Shown here piece after piece: positions 50,053 through 59,956 of a DNA stretch of 64,000 nucleotides. Below the pieces are notes generated by a model. The model ran no database searches, was not told the origin of the DNA, and was given only the letters and a program-made list of their open reading frames with translations. The translations under genes and the position numbers were made by a program. The stretch's first letter is position 1, and every line of letters starts with the position of its first letter. Source of the stretch: Moritella sp. Urea-trap-13 (GTDB lineage: Bacteria > Pseudomonadota > Gammaproteobacteria > Enterobacterales > Moritellaceae); assembly GCF_002836355.1 (NCBI RefSeq), contig NZ_PJCA01000034.1, forward strand, positions 23,223 through 87,222. The letters run 5' to 3'.

Positions 50053-51144
50053 ATGGGTTTTAAATGCGGTATCGTAGGCTTACCAAACGTAGGTAAATCA
50101 ACACTATTTAATGCATTAACACAAGCTGGTATCGAAGCTGCCAACTTCCCATTCTGCACAATTGAGCCAAATACCGGTGTGGTTCCAGTGCCAGATAAGC
50201 GTTTAGATGCATTATCTGCGATCGTAAACCCTGAACGTGTATTGCCAACTACGATGGAATTCGTTGATATCGCAGGCTTAGTAGCAGGCGCATCAAAAGG
50301 TGAAGGTCTAGGTAATAAATTCCTAGCGAACATCCGTGAAACAGACGCAATTGGTCATGTTGTACGTTGTTTTGAAGATGACAACATCATTCACGTCAAC
50401 AACAAAATCTCACCATTAGATGACATCGAAATCATCAACACTGAACTTGCACTAGCCGATCTAGACAGCTGTGAACGCGCAGTGTTACGCTTAGCTAAAA
50501 AAGCCAAAGGCGGCGATAAAGACGCTAAATTTGAAGTACCAGTGATTGAAAAAATCATGGCTCACCTTGGTGAAGGCGAAATGATCCGTTCTTTAGAACT
50601 ATCTAAAGAAGAAGTTGCTGCAATTGAATACATGAATTTCTTAACGCTAAAACCAACAATGTACATTGCCAACGTTGCTGAAGATGGCTTTGAAGATAAC
50701 GCATTCTTAGATTCAGTACGTGAACTTGCTGCAACAGAAAATGCAGTCGTTGTTGCTATCTGTGCATCAATGGAATCAGACATCGCTGAACTTGAAGATG
50801 AAGAACGAGCAGAGTTCATGGAAGACATGGGTATCGAAGAACCGGGTCTTAACCGTGTAATTCGTGCAGGTTACGAGCTACTAACACTGCAAACTTATTT
50901 CACTGCAGGCGTTAAAGAAGTACGAGCATGGACGATTCCAGTAAACGCAACTGCACCACAAGCAGCGGGCAAGATCCATACTGACTTCGAGAAAGGCTTC
51001 ATCCGCGCAGAAGTTATCCCTTATGCTGCATTCATCGAAAATAAAGGTGAAGCAGGCGCTAAGACCGCAGGTCAATGGCGTCTAGAAGGTAAAGATTACA
51101 TCGTTAAAGATGGTGATGTGGTACATTTCCGTTTCAACGTATAA
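50053..51144 (+). CDS. ychF: Redox-regulated ATPase YchF (OLA1 family)
   Basis: Obg-superfamily P-loop protein that prefers ATP over GTP and binds ribosomes. The 363 residues show the P-loop [14 protein letters not shown] (about 8-21), switch [16 protein letters not shown], a helical coiled-coil insertion, and a C-terminal TGS domain ending in [11 protein letters not shown]. Strong, biased codon use suggests high expression. Two hairpins follow. Confidence 0.96.
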   Translation: MGFKCGIVGLPNVGKSTLFNALTQAGIEAANFPFCTIEPNTGVVPVPDKRLDALSAIVNPERVLPTTMEFVDIAGLVAGASKGEGLGNKFLANIRETDAIGHVVRCFEDDNIIHVNNKISPLDDIEIINTELALADLDSCERAVLRLAKKAKGGDKDAKFEVPVIEKIMAHLGEGEMIRSLELSKEEVAAIEYMNFLTLKPTMYIANVAEDGFEDNAFLDSVRELAATENAVVVAICASMESDIAELEDEERAEFMEDMGIEEPGLNRVIRAGYELLTLQTYFTAGVKEVRAWTIPVNATAPQAAGKIHTDFEKGFIRAEVIPYAAFIENKGEAGAKTAGQWRLEGKDYIVKDGDVVHFRFNV

Positions 51145-51169
51145 TTGCACTTAAGCTAAGCGACTTAAG

Positions 51170-51199
51170 AAAGTTAAGCTAAAAAATTAGCTTAACTTT
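51170..51199 (+). other. Perfect hairpin after ychF
   Basis: AAAGTTAAGCTAA / TTAGCTTAACTTT, a 13-bp perfect stem with an AAAA loop. No T-run, and a canonical terminator follows only 17 bases later. Possibly a 3'-end stabiliser. Confidence 0.6.
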
Positions 51200-51216
51200 A
51201 GAGTAAGCACAATAAG

Positions 51217-51240
51217 CGCTGGCAATAGCCGGCGTTTTTT
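51217..51240 (+). terminator. Terminator after ychF
   Basis: CGCTGGC / GCCGGCG, a 7-bp stem with one T-G pair and an AATA loop, followed by six T residues. It separates ychF from the tRNA operon. Between it and the tRNA promoter at 51458 I see no gene. Confidence 0.85.
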
Positions 51241-51457
51241 ATTTTTATGCTTAGTCGCAACGCTATTTGCCTAGAAACAATGAGGCATTAGTTAAAATAA
51301 TGAAATACAGATCAAATCGTTAAATAATTCGCAATCCTCTTTAGCAATGTTGAATTATCCACGTTTGCACTTTTTCTACAAATAGCATAGAGTGACAACA
51401 GGATTAGTACAGAATTTCAACAGGTGCAGCAAAATATGTTTTTATACTAAAAAACAG

Positions 51458-51493
51458 TTGACGAATATCGCTGTAATTAGCATAATGCGCCCC
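51458..51493 (+). promoter_or_regulatory. Strong stringent promoter of the tRNA operon
   Basis: TTGACG (51458-51463), exactly 17 bases, CATAAT (51481-51486), then the GC-rich discriminator GCGCCCCG. The layout is typical of growth-rate- and ppGpp-controlled stable RNA promoters. Start expected near 51493, about 46 bases before the first tRNA. Confidence 0.85.
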
Positions 51494-51538
51494 GTTCCAA
51501 CGAAACAGTTAACTGCTAGTCGGAATGCGATTTAAGAT

Positions 51539-51615
51539 GGCCATGTAGCTCAGCTGGTTAGAGCACAGCATTCATAATGCTGGGGTCACAGGTTCAAGTC
51601 CCGTCATGGCCACCA
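51539..51615 (+). tRNA. tRNA-Met (CAT), elongator, copy 1
   Basis: 77-nt cloverleaf with encoded CCA. Anticodon arm CAGCA-TTCATAA-TGCTG. Body resembles E. coli elongator metT (GTAGCTCAGCTGGTTAGAGCA, GGGGTCACAGGTTCAAGTCC) and not the lysidine-modified tRNA-Ile2. Confidence 0.95.
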
Positions 51616-51631
51616 TCTTAATTCGAATTGT

Positions 51632-51706
51632 AGGGATATCGCCAAGCGGTAAGGCACCGGGTTTTGATCTCGGGATTCTGAGGTTCAAATCCTCATATCC
51701 CTGCCA
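51632..51706 (+). tRNA. tRNA-Gln (TTG), copy 1
   Basis: 75-nt cloverleaf with encoded CCA. Acceptor AGGGATA / TATCCCT, anticodon loop TTTTGAT, T-arm GAGGTTCAAATCCTC. One of four identical copies in the cluster; the anticodon stem contains a G-T pair. Confidence 0.95.
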
Positions 51707-51810
51707 TTATATAAACGATTGGCTATTATTAGCGGATTGTTAAATTTATAAACGCTGTTACACATTAATTTGTTTAACACTACCAAGTTTATAAATACAA
51801 AGAATATTGT

Positions 51811-51895
51811 GCGGAAGTGGCGGAATTGGTAGACGCGCTAGATTTAGGTTCTAGTATTGCAAAGTGTGAGAGTTCAAGTCTCTCCTTCCGCACCA
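51811..51895 (+). tRNA. tRNA-Leu (TAG), copy 1
   Basis: 85-nt class II tRNA with long variable arm and encoded CCA. Anticodon arm CTAGA-TTTAGGT-TCTAG; resembles E. coli leuW. First of three identical copies. Confidence 0.95.
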
Positions 51896-51945
51896 TGCTT
51901 TAACATGACTTACTTAGTAATAAGTAATGTTCATGAACAGATTGT

Positions 51946-52020
51946 AGGGATATCGCCAAGCGGTAAGGCACCGGGTTTTGATCTCGGGATTCTGAGGTTC
52001 AAATCCTCATATCCCTGCCA
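51946..52020 (+). tRNA. tRNA-Gln (TTG), copy 2
   Basis: Identical to the copy at 51632-51706, encoded CCA. An upstream spacer of about 50 bases separates it from the preceding leucine gene. Confidence 0.95.
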
Positions 52021-52116
52021 TATACCAACACAGACTTCGGTCAGTGTTAACTTTATAAGGTTTATTGAACTCTAACCATTCAATACTACCAACCTTGTAA
52101 AGATAAAGAATATTGT

Positions 52117-52201
52117 GCGGAAGTGGCGGAATTGGTAGACGCGCTAGATTTAGGTTCTAGTATTGCAAAGTGTGAGAGTTCAAGTCTCTCCTTCCGCACC
52201 A
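52117..52201 (+). tRNA. tRNA-Leu (TAG), copy 2
   Basis: Identical to the copy at 51811-51895. The approximately 30 bases in front (ACTACCAA, then AAAGAATATTGT) are also shared with copy 1, evidence for duplication of a Gln-Leu unit. Confidence 0.95.
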
Positions 52202-52237
52202 TGCTTTAAGTACGACTTCGGTTGTATGAAGAATTGT

Positions 52238-52312
52238 AGGGATATCGCCAAGCGGTAAGGCACCGGGTTTTGATCTCGGGATTCTGAGGTTCAAATCCTC
52301 ATATCCCTGCCA
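52238..52312 (+). tRNA. tRNA-Gln (TTG), copy 3
   Basis: Identical to the other glutamine copies. The spacer before it contains a UUCG-capped hairpin (52211-52226). Confidence 0.95.
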
Positions 52313-52362
52313 CTTTTATTTTATTCGTATTTATACGGGTAGAATGAAAAAAAAGTAAGAAT

Positions 52363-52439
52363 GGCCATGTAGCTCAGCTGGTTAGAGCACAGCATTCATA
52401 ATGCTGGGGTCACAGGTTCAAGTCCCGTCATGGCCACCA
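52363..52439 (+). tRNA. tRNA-Met (CAT), elongator, copy 2
   Basis: Identical to the copy at 51539-51615, 77 nt with encoded CCA. Confidence 0.95.
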
Positions 52440-52462
52440 TTCTTATTTTAAAATAAAACATT

Positions 52463-52547
52463 GCGGAAGTGGCGGAATTGGTAGACGCGCTAGATTTAGG
52501 TTCTAGTATTGCAAAGTGTGAGAGTTCAAGTCTCTCCTTCCGCACCA
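52463..52547 (+). tRNA. tRNA-Leu (TAG), copy 3
   Basis: Identical to the other leucine copies; only 23 bases from the preceding methionine gene. Confidence 0.95.
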
Positions 52548-52588
52548 TGTTTTATTGCACAATACAGCCATGCTGTAGAAAGATTTGT

Positions 52589-52663
52589 AGGGATATCGCC
52601 AAGCGGTAAGGCACCGGGTTTTGATCTCGGGATTCTGAGGTTCAAATCCTCATATCCCTGCCA
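52589..52663 (+). tRNA. tRNA-Gln (TTG), copy 4
   Basis: Identical to the other glutamine copies. Last gene of the cluster. No canonical intrinsic terminator follows; only CTTTTTCT and a short tandem repeat. Confidence 0.95.
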
Positions 52664-52700
52664 CTTTTTCTAATTTACTTCCCCCCTTTAATACCTCTGC

Positions 52701-52735
52701 TAAATTCTAAATTCTAAATTCTAAATTCTAAATTC
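52701..52735. repeat. Heptanucleotide tandem repeat (TAAATTC)5
   Basis: Five perfect copies of TAAATTC directly after the tRNA cluster. The rest of 52664-52995 holds no gene; the chemoreceptor promoter is presumably near 52900 but is not clear. Confidence 0.95.
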
Positions 52736-52995
52736 AGCATTTTAAAGATGAATGTCATTATTACGCAAATTTTATTCCCCCTCATTGTCACTATCAGTTA
52801 GTCATATCCTTACATTCCACTTAATTAACTTATTTTTTACATTTGCGCTAAGAAAATACCTCTTTTGGCCGATATCCTATCTGTACCAACATTAATTTGT
52901 TACGATTAACCCTACTAATAACAGTAGAATTAAAATACCAATGATGATCAGTAAGTGGTTGATCTATTTTGGTTGGTTTCAGATGGGAAGAAACA

Positions 52996-54606
52996 ATGTT
53001 AAAAAATGTCTCTATAGCTAAAAAAATAAACCTCGCATTGAGCAGTCTGTTTATCCTGATCCTCGCGATTTCAGCGTTATCACAAAGTAAGCAAGAAACA
53101 GCCTTGGTTTTATCTATTTTAGAACAACAAGCCCATGAGCAAGCTGATACTTACTTCGATAGTTTAAATACCATGATGCTCACTGGCAGTATCGGTCAAC
53201 GTGAAACCTTGCGTCACAAAATGCTAGAGAACGATAACATTGCCGATATCCGTATCGTCAGAGCAGATAAGGTTAATCAGCTGTATGGTCCAGGCTTAGC
53301 CAGCGAGCAAATCAAAGATGACTTTGACCGCCGCGCACTTGCAGGTGAAGATATCACCCAAGTTATTAGCACGCCAGAAGGTGAAACGCTATTAATCACC
53401 AAACCTCTTATCGCATCAAAAAATTACCGTGGTACTGATTGCACAGCTTGTCACAATGCCAAAGAAGGCGATGTACTCGGCGCAGTCAGACTCGAATACT
53501 CCCTGACCCACTTCTACCAACAAGTACAACAAAACATTTTACGCTCGAGTGCGATCTTAGCCGTGGTGTTATTTGCCGGTTTACTACTCACCCTATTCAT
53601 CATTCGTAAAGTTATCCTCAAGCCTATTAGCGAACTGACCGACAGCATGGAACTCGCCAGTGATACCCAAGATGTCACGACTCTTATTGAAGTCAAAAAC
53701 CATGACGAAATTGGCCGTATGGTCACCGCGTTTAATTACATGATGAGTAATTTCCATTACAGCCTGACTCATGTACTCAATACCGCTGAACAATTAGAAG
53801 ATATCTCAACTAAGCTGAGTACCGCATCAACGCAAACCTATAACTCGGCGAATCAACAGAAACAAGAAGCCGCAACCATTAACGCTAGTATCGCGACCAT
53901 GCAGACTCAGGTTGAAGATATTAAGACAAAAGCGACAATGACCACGGTAGCATCCACACAAGCGGCATTACAAACGGATAAAGGTAATGTTTTAGCCACT
54001 GCCACCATTGATGAAATAAGCATACTGACAACACAGCTTGATCACGTCGTCGATAAAATGCATCTACTGGGTGAACAAACCAATAACGTCACCAAAATCT
54101 TAGGGGTGATTAATTCCATTTCCGAACAGACCAATTTACTCGCGCTAAATGCCGCTATCGAAGCAGCTCGAGCAGGGGAAAGTGGTCGTGGTTTTGCAGT
54201 AGTAGCAGAAGAAGTACGAGCATTAGCGATTAAGACCAATAACTCAACCAAAGAAATACAAACCATTGTCAGTTCATTGATTGAAACATCAAACAGCTCG
54301 TTTTCTGCGATGGATACCGCCAAAGTAACAGCGGCAGAAGGCGCGATCAAAGTATCGCAATTAGCAGATATGTTAAATGAAATTGCCCGGGAAATGCAGG
54401 AGATCAATCAGCTCAACGATTCCGTTACCGAGTCATCGATAACGCAACAAGAACTGACCACTGATATTCAACACAACATTGAAATGATTGCCGTTCACTC
54501 GGATGAAACAACGGTAGTAGCAACGCACGCAAACAGTATCAGCCAAGACTTACTCAGCCACTCAACGGAGCTACTCGCGAAAGTAAAAGAGTTTAAATTA
54601 AGTTAA
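52996..54606 (+). CDS. Chemoreceptor with periplasmic heme c-binding sensor domain
   Basis: Methyl-accepting chemotaxis protein of 536 residues. I start at the ATG 52996 with GGGAAG upstream (a 52969 GTG would add nine residues). Transmembrane helices at about 11-29 and 184-204 flank a 150-residue periplasmic domain. That domain contains a c-type heme attachment motif CTACH at 149-153, in [17 protein letters not shown], close to the second membrane helix. HAMP follows, then a signalling domain with the invariant tip [19 protein letters not shown] and [16 protein letters not shown] covalent heme in the sensor suggests response to oxygen, NO, CO or redox state. The C-terminus (VKEFKLS) has no CheR tether. 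Confidence 0.88.
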   Translation: MLKNVSIAKKINLALSSLFILILAISALSQSKQETALVLSILEQQAHEQADTYFDSLNTMMLTGSIGQRETLRHKMLENDNIADIRIVRADKVNQLYGPGLASEQIKDDFDRRALAGEDITQVISTPEGETLLITKPLIASKNYRGTDCTACHNAKEGDVLGAVRLEYSLTHFYQQVQQNILRSSAILAVVLFAGLLLTLFIIRKVILKPISELTDSMELASDTQDVTTLIEVKNHDEIGRMVTAFNYMMSNFHYSLTHVLNTAEQLEDISTKLSTASTQTYNSANQQKQEAATINASIATMQTQVEDIKTKATMTTVASTQAALQTDKGNVLATATIDEISILTTQLDHVVDKMHLLGEQTNNVTKILGVINSISEQTNLLALNAAIEAARAGESGRGFAVVAEEVRALAIKTNNSTKEIQTIVSSLIETSNSSFSAMDTAKVTAAEGAIKVSQLADMLNEIAREMQEINQLNDSVTESSITQQELTTDIQHNIEMIAVHSDETTVVATHANSISQDLLSHSTELLAKVKEFKLS

Positions 54607-54625
54607 GCGTCATCGTTAATAACCG

Positions 54626-55798
54626 CTAACTTAAACCAATCGCATAGCGCAGCGCCTGACGCTTTAACGGTCCGGCGCGTTGTGCGACTGCAAGTCCAAG
54701 ATTACGCAGTAGCTTAATTGGCGCGGAGTTATTACTGAATACCGAATAAAACAGATCCATGCTGGTTTGCATTAATAGGTTATCTGGCCTTCTCGTGCGC
54801 TGGTATTGTTTTAATAGCGCTTCAGTATCCCACGCTTCCCCTTCAATAACGGCACTTCTAATGAGTTCGCATAACACATTCACATCTTTAAAACCGATAT
54901 TAACGCCCTGCCCTGCTAATGGGTTAATTGTATGCGCAGCATCCCCCAGTAACACCACTCGGCCTTTATAATACTGCTGAGCATGACGACGGGTTAACGG
55001 GAATGAACCGTGATTAGTAATTTCAAATTCACCAATTAAATCAGGAAAGTGTTGTTGAACTTCCTTCTTCAGTTCGGCGTTAGATAACTTACTTAGATAA
55101 TTGATTTGCGCCGTTTGATGATACCAAACCAACGATGCCTTATGACCCGGTAACGGTAATAGCGCCATTGGTCCTGTCGGCGAAAACTCCTGCCAGGTCA
55201 CGTCTTGTTGTGCTTGCTCGGTATCAATATTAATTAACATACAATTTTGACGATAATCCCAGCTGCTAATACCAATATTACTCTGATGACGAATAATTGA
55301 ATTGGCACCATCAGCGGCCAGCACTAACTTAGCACGTAACTTAACCCCTGATGTCAGTATGATCTCTGCGTGATCGCGGTACTGCGCTAGCGTGGCGACT
55401 TTCTCTGGGCACATTAACTGCACATTTTCATGCCGTTTCATCGCTTCGAGCAAACCTAACTGGATCACCCGATTTTCAATTATGTAGCCTAACTTATCAT
55501 GACCAATATCGTTAGCATGGAACTTAGTCTCACAACCACCTTGATCCCAAGTTTCCAAACGACGGTAAGGACAAAGACGCATTTCTCTGATGTTACTCCA
55601 AGCACCTGTCGCAACAAGCAACTGTTGAGAGGCCAAACTGATTGCCGATACACGCAAATCCATTGGTTGCTCAAATGAGAACGCAGCTGGCACTTCCGCT
55701 TCAATTATCGCAATCTTAAGTCCCGAAGGTGCGAGTAAATTAGCGGTACTGGCACCGACCATCCCACCACCAACAATAATTACATCAAATTCCTGCAT
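54626..55798 (-). CDS. ubiF: Ubiquinone biosynthesis FAD monooxygenase UbiF
   Basis: Hydroxylates 2-octaprenyl-3-methyl-6-methoxy-1,4-benzoquinol at C6 in ubiquinone synthesis. The 390 residues (E. coli 391) have the FAD Rossmann motif VGGGMVGAS near 9-17, the ubiH-family CPYRRLETWD, the second FAD motif GDAAHTINPLAGQGVN near 286-301, and MDLFYSVFSNN near the C-terminus. In E. coli ubiF also sits between the met-leu-gln tRNA operon and miaB. Confidence 0.94.
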   Translation of the reverse strand: MQEFDVIIVGGGMVGASTANLLAPSGLKIAIIEAEVPAAFSFEQPMDLRVSAISLASQQLLVATGAWSNIREMRLCPYRRLETWDQGGCETKFHANDIGHDKLGYIIENRVIQLGLLEAMKRHENVQLMCPEKVATLAQYRDHAEIILTSGVKLRAKLVLAADGANSIIRHQSNIGISSWDYRQNCMLINIDTEQAQQDVTWQEFSPTGPMALLPLPGHKASLVWYHQTAQINYLSKLSNAELKKEVQQHFPDLIGEFEITNHGSFPLTRRHAQQYYKGRVVLLGDAAHTINPLAGQGVNIGFKDVNVLCELIRSAVIEGEAWDTEALLKQYQRTRRPDNLLMQTSMDLFYSVFSNNSAPIKLLRNLGLAVAQRAGPLKRQALRYAIGLS

Positions 55799-56022
55799 CG
55801 TGCTTCCTGAACCGTTTAAGGATAAATTCTTATCTGAATCAGAATTCTACCAAGCTTTACGTCTAAATGATTGCTTTGTGCAATGAAAGTTACAGTAAAT
55901 TTATGCATAGAAGCACAGATAACGTCTAGTCAACAGCGTATTAAGGCAGTAGAATACGCGATCTTCTGTGTGTTCTCACACAACCCGAATATAGCAATAA
56001 ATAATAAAGAGCAACGTGGATA

Positions 56023-57450
56023 ATGAGTAAAAAACTGCACATTAAAACCTGGGGCTGCCAGATGAACGAATACGATTCATCAAAAATGGCAGATTTGTTA
56101 AATGCCGAAAATGGTTTTGAACTGACTGACAACCCAGAGGAAGCGGATGTTCTTCTATTAAACACCTGTTCTATCAGAGAAAAAGCGCAAGAAAAAGTAT
56201 TCCACCAACTTGGCCGTTGGAAAAAGCTAAAAAAACGCAATCCAAAATTAGTGATTGGGGTTGGTGGCTGCGTCGCATCACAAGAAGGTGCTGAGATTCA
56301 AAAACGCGCACCGATTGTAAACCTAGTATTTGGTCCGCAGACACTGCACCGTTTACCAGAAATGATCGTCGACGCCCAAGCCGGTAAAAAAGGCCTGGTT
56401 GATGTTAGTTTCCCTGAAATCGAAAAGTTTGACCGTTTACCAGAGCCGCGTGCCGAAGGTGTATCTGCATTCGTTTCTATTATGGAAGGCTGTTCAAAAT
56501 ACTGTACGTTCTGCGTAGTACCTTATACTCGTGGCGAAGAAGTAAGTCGTCCACTTGACGATATCTTATACGAGATAGCCCAACTGGCAGAACAAGGTGT
56601 ACGTGAAGTTAACCTACTAGGTCAAAATGCCAACGCATACCGTGGTGAAATGCACGACAATGATATGTGTTCATTTGCAGACCTGTTACGTTATGTTGCT
56701 GCGATTGATGGTATCGACCGTATTCGTTATACCACTAGCCATCCAATTGAGTTCACTAGCGATATCGTTGAAGTATATCAAGATACACCGGAAGTGGTGT
56801 CACACTTACACTTACCAGTACAGTCAGGTTCAGACCGAATCTTGACCTTGATGAAGCGTGCTCATACAGCCATTGAATATAAATCATTGATCCGTAAACT
56901 GCGTAAAGCACGTCCGGGCTTAGTTATGAGCTCAGATTTCATCATTGGTTTCCCTGGTGAAAGCAAGCAAGACTTCGCTGATACCATGAAACTGATTGAA
57001 GACATCGAATACGATATCAGCTTCAGCTTTATCTACAGCGCACGTCCTGGTACGCCTGCTGCAGATTTACCTGATGATGTATCGTTAGAAGAAAAGAAAG
57101 AACGTTTGAAAATTCTACAAACGCGTATTAGCCAAATGTCACAAAAAATTGGTCGTGACATGGTTAACACAACACAACGTATTCTAGTTGAAGGTCCATC
57201 GAAGAAAAACATCATGGAACTGACTGGCCGCACCGAGAATAACCGTGTCGTTAACTTCGAAGGTTCACCGGACCTCATCGGTACCTTTGTTGATGTCGAC
57301 ATTGTTGATGTATTCCCTAACTCTATCCGTGGTGTATTCATCCGCGGTGAAGATGAGATGGGTCTACGTAGTGACACTAAACCAAGCGAGATCTTGGCAC
57401 GCACTACGAATCAACCAAATGAGCTAGGTGTTGCTAAGTTCAACCCATAA
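56023..57450 (+). CDS. miaB: tRNA-2-methylthio-N6-dimethylallyladenosine synthase
   Basis: Radical SAM methylthiotransferase acting on i6A37 of tRNAs reading U-starting codons, which include several leucine codons. The 475 residues have N-terminal cluster cysteines C12, C49, C83, radical SAM cysteines C157, C161, C164 (GCSKYCTFC), and a C-terminal TRAM domain (from about 380). Positions match E. coli exactly. First gene of miaB-ybeZ-ybeY-corC-lnt. Confidence 0.98.
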   Translation: MSKKLHIKTWGCQMNEYDSSKMADLLNAENGFELTDNPEEADVLLLNTCSIREKAQEKVFHQLGRWKKLKKRNPKLVIGVGGCVASQEGAEIQKRAPIVNLVFGPQTLHRLPEMIVDAQAGKKGLVDVSFPEIEKFDRLPEPRAEGVSAFVSIMEGCSKYCTFCVVPYTRGEEVSRPLDDILYEIAQLAEQGVREVNLLGQNANAYRGEMHDNDMCSFADLLRYVAAIDGIDRIRYTTSHPIEFTSDIVEVYQDTPEVVSHLHLPVQSGSDRILTLMKRAHTAIEYKSLIRKLRKARPGLVMSSDFIIGFPGESKQDFADTMKLIEDIEYDISFSFIYSARPGTPAADLPDDVSLEEKKERLKILQTRISQMSQKIGRDMVNTTQRILVEGPSKKNIMELTGRTENNRVVNFEGSPDLIGTFVDVDIVDVFPNSIRGVFIRGEDEMGLRSDTKPSEILARTTNQPNELGVAKFNP

Positions 57451-57461
57451 GAGCTAGACTT

Positions 57462-57489
57462 AGAGCCATTAATGATCGTTAATGGCTCT
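57462..57489 (+). promoter_or_regulatory. Perfect 11-bp hairpin between miaB and ybeZ
   Basis: AGAGCCATTAA (57462-57472) pairs with TTAATGGCTCT (57479-57489) around a 6-base loop. It begins 12 bases after the miaB stop. The right arm contains the ATG at 57482 that would be the first possible ybeZ start. No T-run follows at once. Confidence 0.7.
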
Positions 57490-57505
57490 GCCTAATGAGA
57501 CTATT

Positions 57506-58510
57506 TTGAATAAAAATACGACAACGCTCGATATATTTTTAGAACCAGTCGACAGCGCAAGGCTCGCACATTTGTGTGGCCCGTTTGATGACAACCTTAA
57601 ACAACTAGAACGTCGTTTAGAAGTTGAAATTACGTATCAAAATAATCAATTCCATATTACCGGTAACCCAGTTAATGCCCATTGTTGCATGGATATTCTT
57701 CGTAATCTTTATGTCGAGACTCAGCCTGTTAAAGGCCAAGTAATCGACATTGAACCGGAAAAAATCCACTTAGCAATACAAGCATGCAGATTAGTCGAAC
57801 CTGAAGCAACTGTAAAAGTCGCCAGCTTTAATACAGTGATTAAGACTAAGCGCGGTATAATAAAACCCCGTAGTGACAATCAAGCCAATTACATTGCCAA
57901 TATTTTAACCCATGATATAACCTTTGGTATTGGCCCTGCAGGTACAGGTAAAACTTATTTAGCCGTAGCTGCTGCCGTCGATGCATTAGAACGTCAAGAA
58001 GTACGCCGTATATTACTGACACGCCCAGCCGTTGAAGCAGGTGAAAAATTAGGTTTTCTACCCGGTGATTTAAGCCAGAAAGTAGACCCTTATTTACGGC
58101 CATTATACGACGCGTTATTTGAAATGCTGGGTTTTGAAAAAGTGGAACGTTTAATTGAGCGCAATGTCATAGAAATAGCACCTCTTGCTTATATGCGTGG
58201 GCGCACATTAAACGATGCATTTATTATTTTAGATGAAAGTCAGAACACCACCATTGAACAAATGAAAATGTTTTTAACCCGTATCGGCTTTAATTCCAAA
58301 GCGGTGATCACTGGCGATATTACCCAAGTAGACTTACCAAAGCACATCACATCTGGTTTACGCCATGCAATGGATGTCCTTGAGCCAGTTAAAGAAATCA
58401 GTTTTAACATTTTCATATCTAATGATATTGTTCGCCACCCTGTTGTTGCAAAAATTGTCGATGCCTATGAACACTTTGAAAATGGCATTGCCCGTAAGGA
58501 TGAAGACTAA
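57506..58510 (+). CDS. ybeZ: PhoH-like ATPase YbeZ
   Basis: P-loop protein of the PhoH family, partner of the endoribonuclease YbeY in RNA metabolism. The P-loop [15 protein letters not shown] is near residue 145, Walker [11 protein letters not shown] near 240, and GDITQVDLP follows. I favour the TTG at 57506 (334 residues; [20 protein letters not shown] aligns with the E. coli N-terminus, GAGA five bases upstream). The ATG at 57482 has no ribosome binding site and lies in a hairpin. The stop overlaps ybeY (TAATG). Confidence 0.93.
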   Translation: MNKNTTTLDIFLEPVDSARLAHLCGPFDDNLKQLERRLEVEITYQNNQFHITGNPVNAHCCMDILRNLYVETQPVKGQVIDIEPEKIHLAIQACRLVEPEATVKVASFNTVIKTKRGIIKPRSDNQANYIANILTHDITFGIGPAGTGKTYLAVAAAVDALERQEVRRILLTRPAVEAGEKLGFLPGDLSQKVDPYLRPLYDALFEMLGFEKVERLIERNVIEIAPLAYMRGRTLNDAFIILDESQNTTIEQMKMFLTRIGFNSKAVITGDITQVDLPKHITSGLRHAMDVLEPVKEISFNIFISNDIVRHPVVAKIVDAYEHFENGIARKDED

Positions 58511-58971
58511 TGAATACCACACTAGATTTACAAATTGCGACAGAAGATGAACAGCAATTACCAACAGAACTACAATTTACAACTTGGCTAAATGCGGCGG
58601 TTAAACTGTTTCAAGAGAGCGCCGAAGTGACTATACGCATTGTTGATAACGAAGAAAGCCAACAATTGAATCGCGATTACCGTGGTAAAGACAAACCAAC
58701 CAACGTACTGTCGTTTCCATTCGAAGTACCAGAAGGCATTGAATTAGACCTGCTTGGTGATTTGATCATCTGCAAACAAGTTGTTGAACGTGAAGCACTC
58801 GAGCAACAAAAGCCTTTGACCGCACATTGGGCGCACATGGTTATTCATGGAACTTTACATTTACTCGGCTATGATCATATTATCGATGAAGAAGCTGACG
58901 AGATGGAAGCGCTAGAAACCGAAATTATGCTAAAACTCGAATTTGAAGACCCCTATATTACTGAAAAGTAA
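58510..58971 (+). CDS. ybeY: Endoribonuclease YbeY
   Basis: Zinc endoribonuclease for 16S rRNA 3'-end maturation and ribosome quality control. The 153 residues carry the zinc motif with H113, H117 and H123 ([15 protein letters not shown]). The start ATG shares one base with the ybeZ stop, so translation is coupled. Confidence 0.97.
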   Translation: MNTTLDLQIATEDEQQLPTELQFTTWLNAAVKLFQESAEVTIRIVDNEESQQLNRDYRGKDKPTNVLSFPFEVPEGIELDLLGDLIICKQVVEREALEQQKPLTAHWAHMVIHGTLHLLGYDHIIDEEADEMEALETEIMLKLEFEDPYITEK

Positions 58972-59013
58972 TATTAATATCATTAACCTTACTTAACTTA
59001 GGTACAACAAACT

Positions 59014-59898
59014 ATGAACGACGACAAACCTCACTCGACTAACGGTTCATCAAAAAAAGGGTTTTTTGAAAAGTTTTCTCAATTATTCCAAGGTGAGCCG
59101 AGAAACAGAGAAGAGCTTGTAGAAGTCATCCAGGATGCAGAAAATCGCGAACTGATCGATCAAGACACCAAGGATATGATTGAAGGTGTACTCGAAGTCG
59201 CTGGACTGAAAGTACGCGATATTATGATCCCACGCTCACAGATGATTACCATCGACAAGAGCCAAGGTGTAGACGAATTTTTGCCAATCATGATTGACTC
59301 TGCGCACTCGCGCTTTCCGGTCGTCAATGAAGATAAAGATCATATCGAAGGGATCTTATTAGCCAAAGATCTGCTTAAATTTGTGTTTGCTGGTGAGTCG
59401 GATAGTTTTGAACTGTCATCGATTCTACGTCCAGCCGTTGTTGTACCAGAAAGTAAACGTGTTGATAAGCTCCTCAAAGAGTTTCGTTCTAAACGCTACC
59501 ATATGGCCGTTGTGGTCGATGAATTTGGTGGTGTGTCAGGCCTTGTCACCATTGAAGATATTCTTGAAGAAATCGTTGGTGATATTGAAGACGAATTCGA
59601 TGAAGATGAATCGGCACAAGAAGATATTCGTCGTATTAATAAAAGTGTATTCTCAGTGCAAGCATTGACACCCGTTGATGATTTCAATGATTACTTCTCA
59701 TCACGCTTTAGCGATGATGAAGTGGATACCATAGGCGGTATGATTGCCCATGCATTTGGTCATTTACCAGAGCAAGGCGAAATTATTACTGTTGATGGAT
59801 ACCAATTTAAAGTCATTTCTGCTGACCGCCGCCGTATCATTCAGCTACAAGTGAAGATACCAGAAGCACAGCAAGAGCGCTTAGCTGAGTCCGCTTAA
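59014..59898 (+). CDS. corC: CBS-domain protein CorC (YbeX)
   Basis: Cytosolic CBS-pair protein linked to magnesium/cobalt efflux and, in recent E. coli work, to ribosome homeostasis. The 294 residues have two CBS domains (about 70-190, [20 protein letters not shown] and [20 protein letters not shown]) and a C-terminal CorC/HlyC transporter-associated domain (from about 205). No membrane segments. Between ybeY and lnt as in E. coli. Confidence 0.94.
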   Translation: MNDDKPHSTNGSSKKGFFEKFSQLFQGEPRNREELVEVIQDAENRELIDQDTKDMIEGVLEVAGLKVRDIMIPRSQMITIDKSQGVDEFLPIMIDSAHSRFPVVNEDKDHIEGILLAKDLLKFVFAGESDSFELSSILRPAVVVPESKRVDKLLKEFRSKRYHMAVVVDEFGGVSGLVTIEDILEEIVGDIEDEFDEDESAQEDIRRINKSVFSVQALTPVDDFNDYFSSRFSDDEVDTIGGMIAHAFGHLPEQGEIITVDGYQFKVISADRRRIIQLQVKIPEAQQERLAESA

Positions 59899-59956
59899 CC
59901 GTCTCAGTGGCAAGTTAGTCCGCTTGTCGCTGTAAATCGCTACAAAGGAATAACCT

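Noticed and set aside
51857..52075. Small reading frame across the tRNA-Leu and tRNA-Gln genes
   Set aside because: It overlaps structured tRNA genes on the same strand and has no ribosome binding site or family.
51539..52735. CRISPR array or integrative-element attachment site suggested by repeats at the tRNA cluster
   Set aside because: The repeats are the tRNA genes themselves and a short heptamer tract; there is no integrase, cas gene or partial tRNA duplicate flanking an island.
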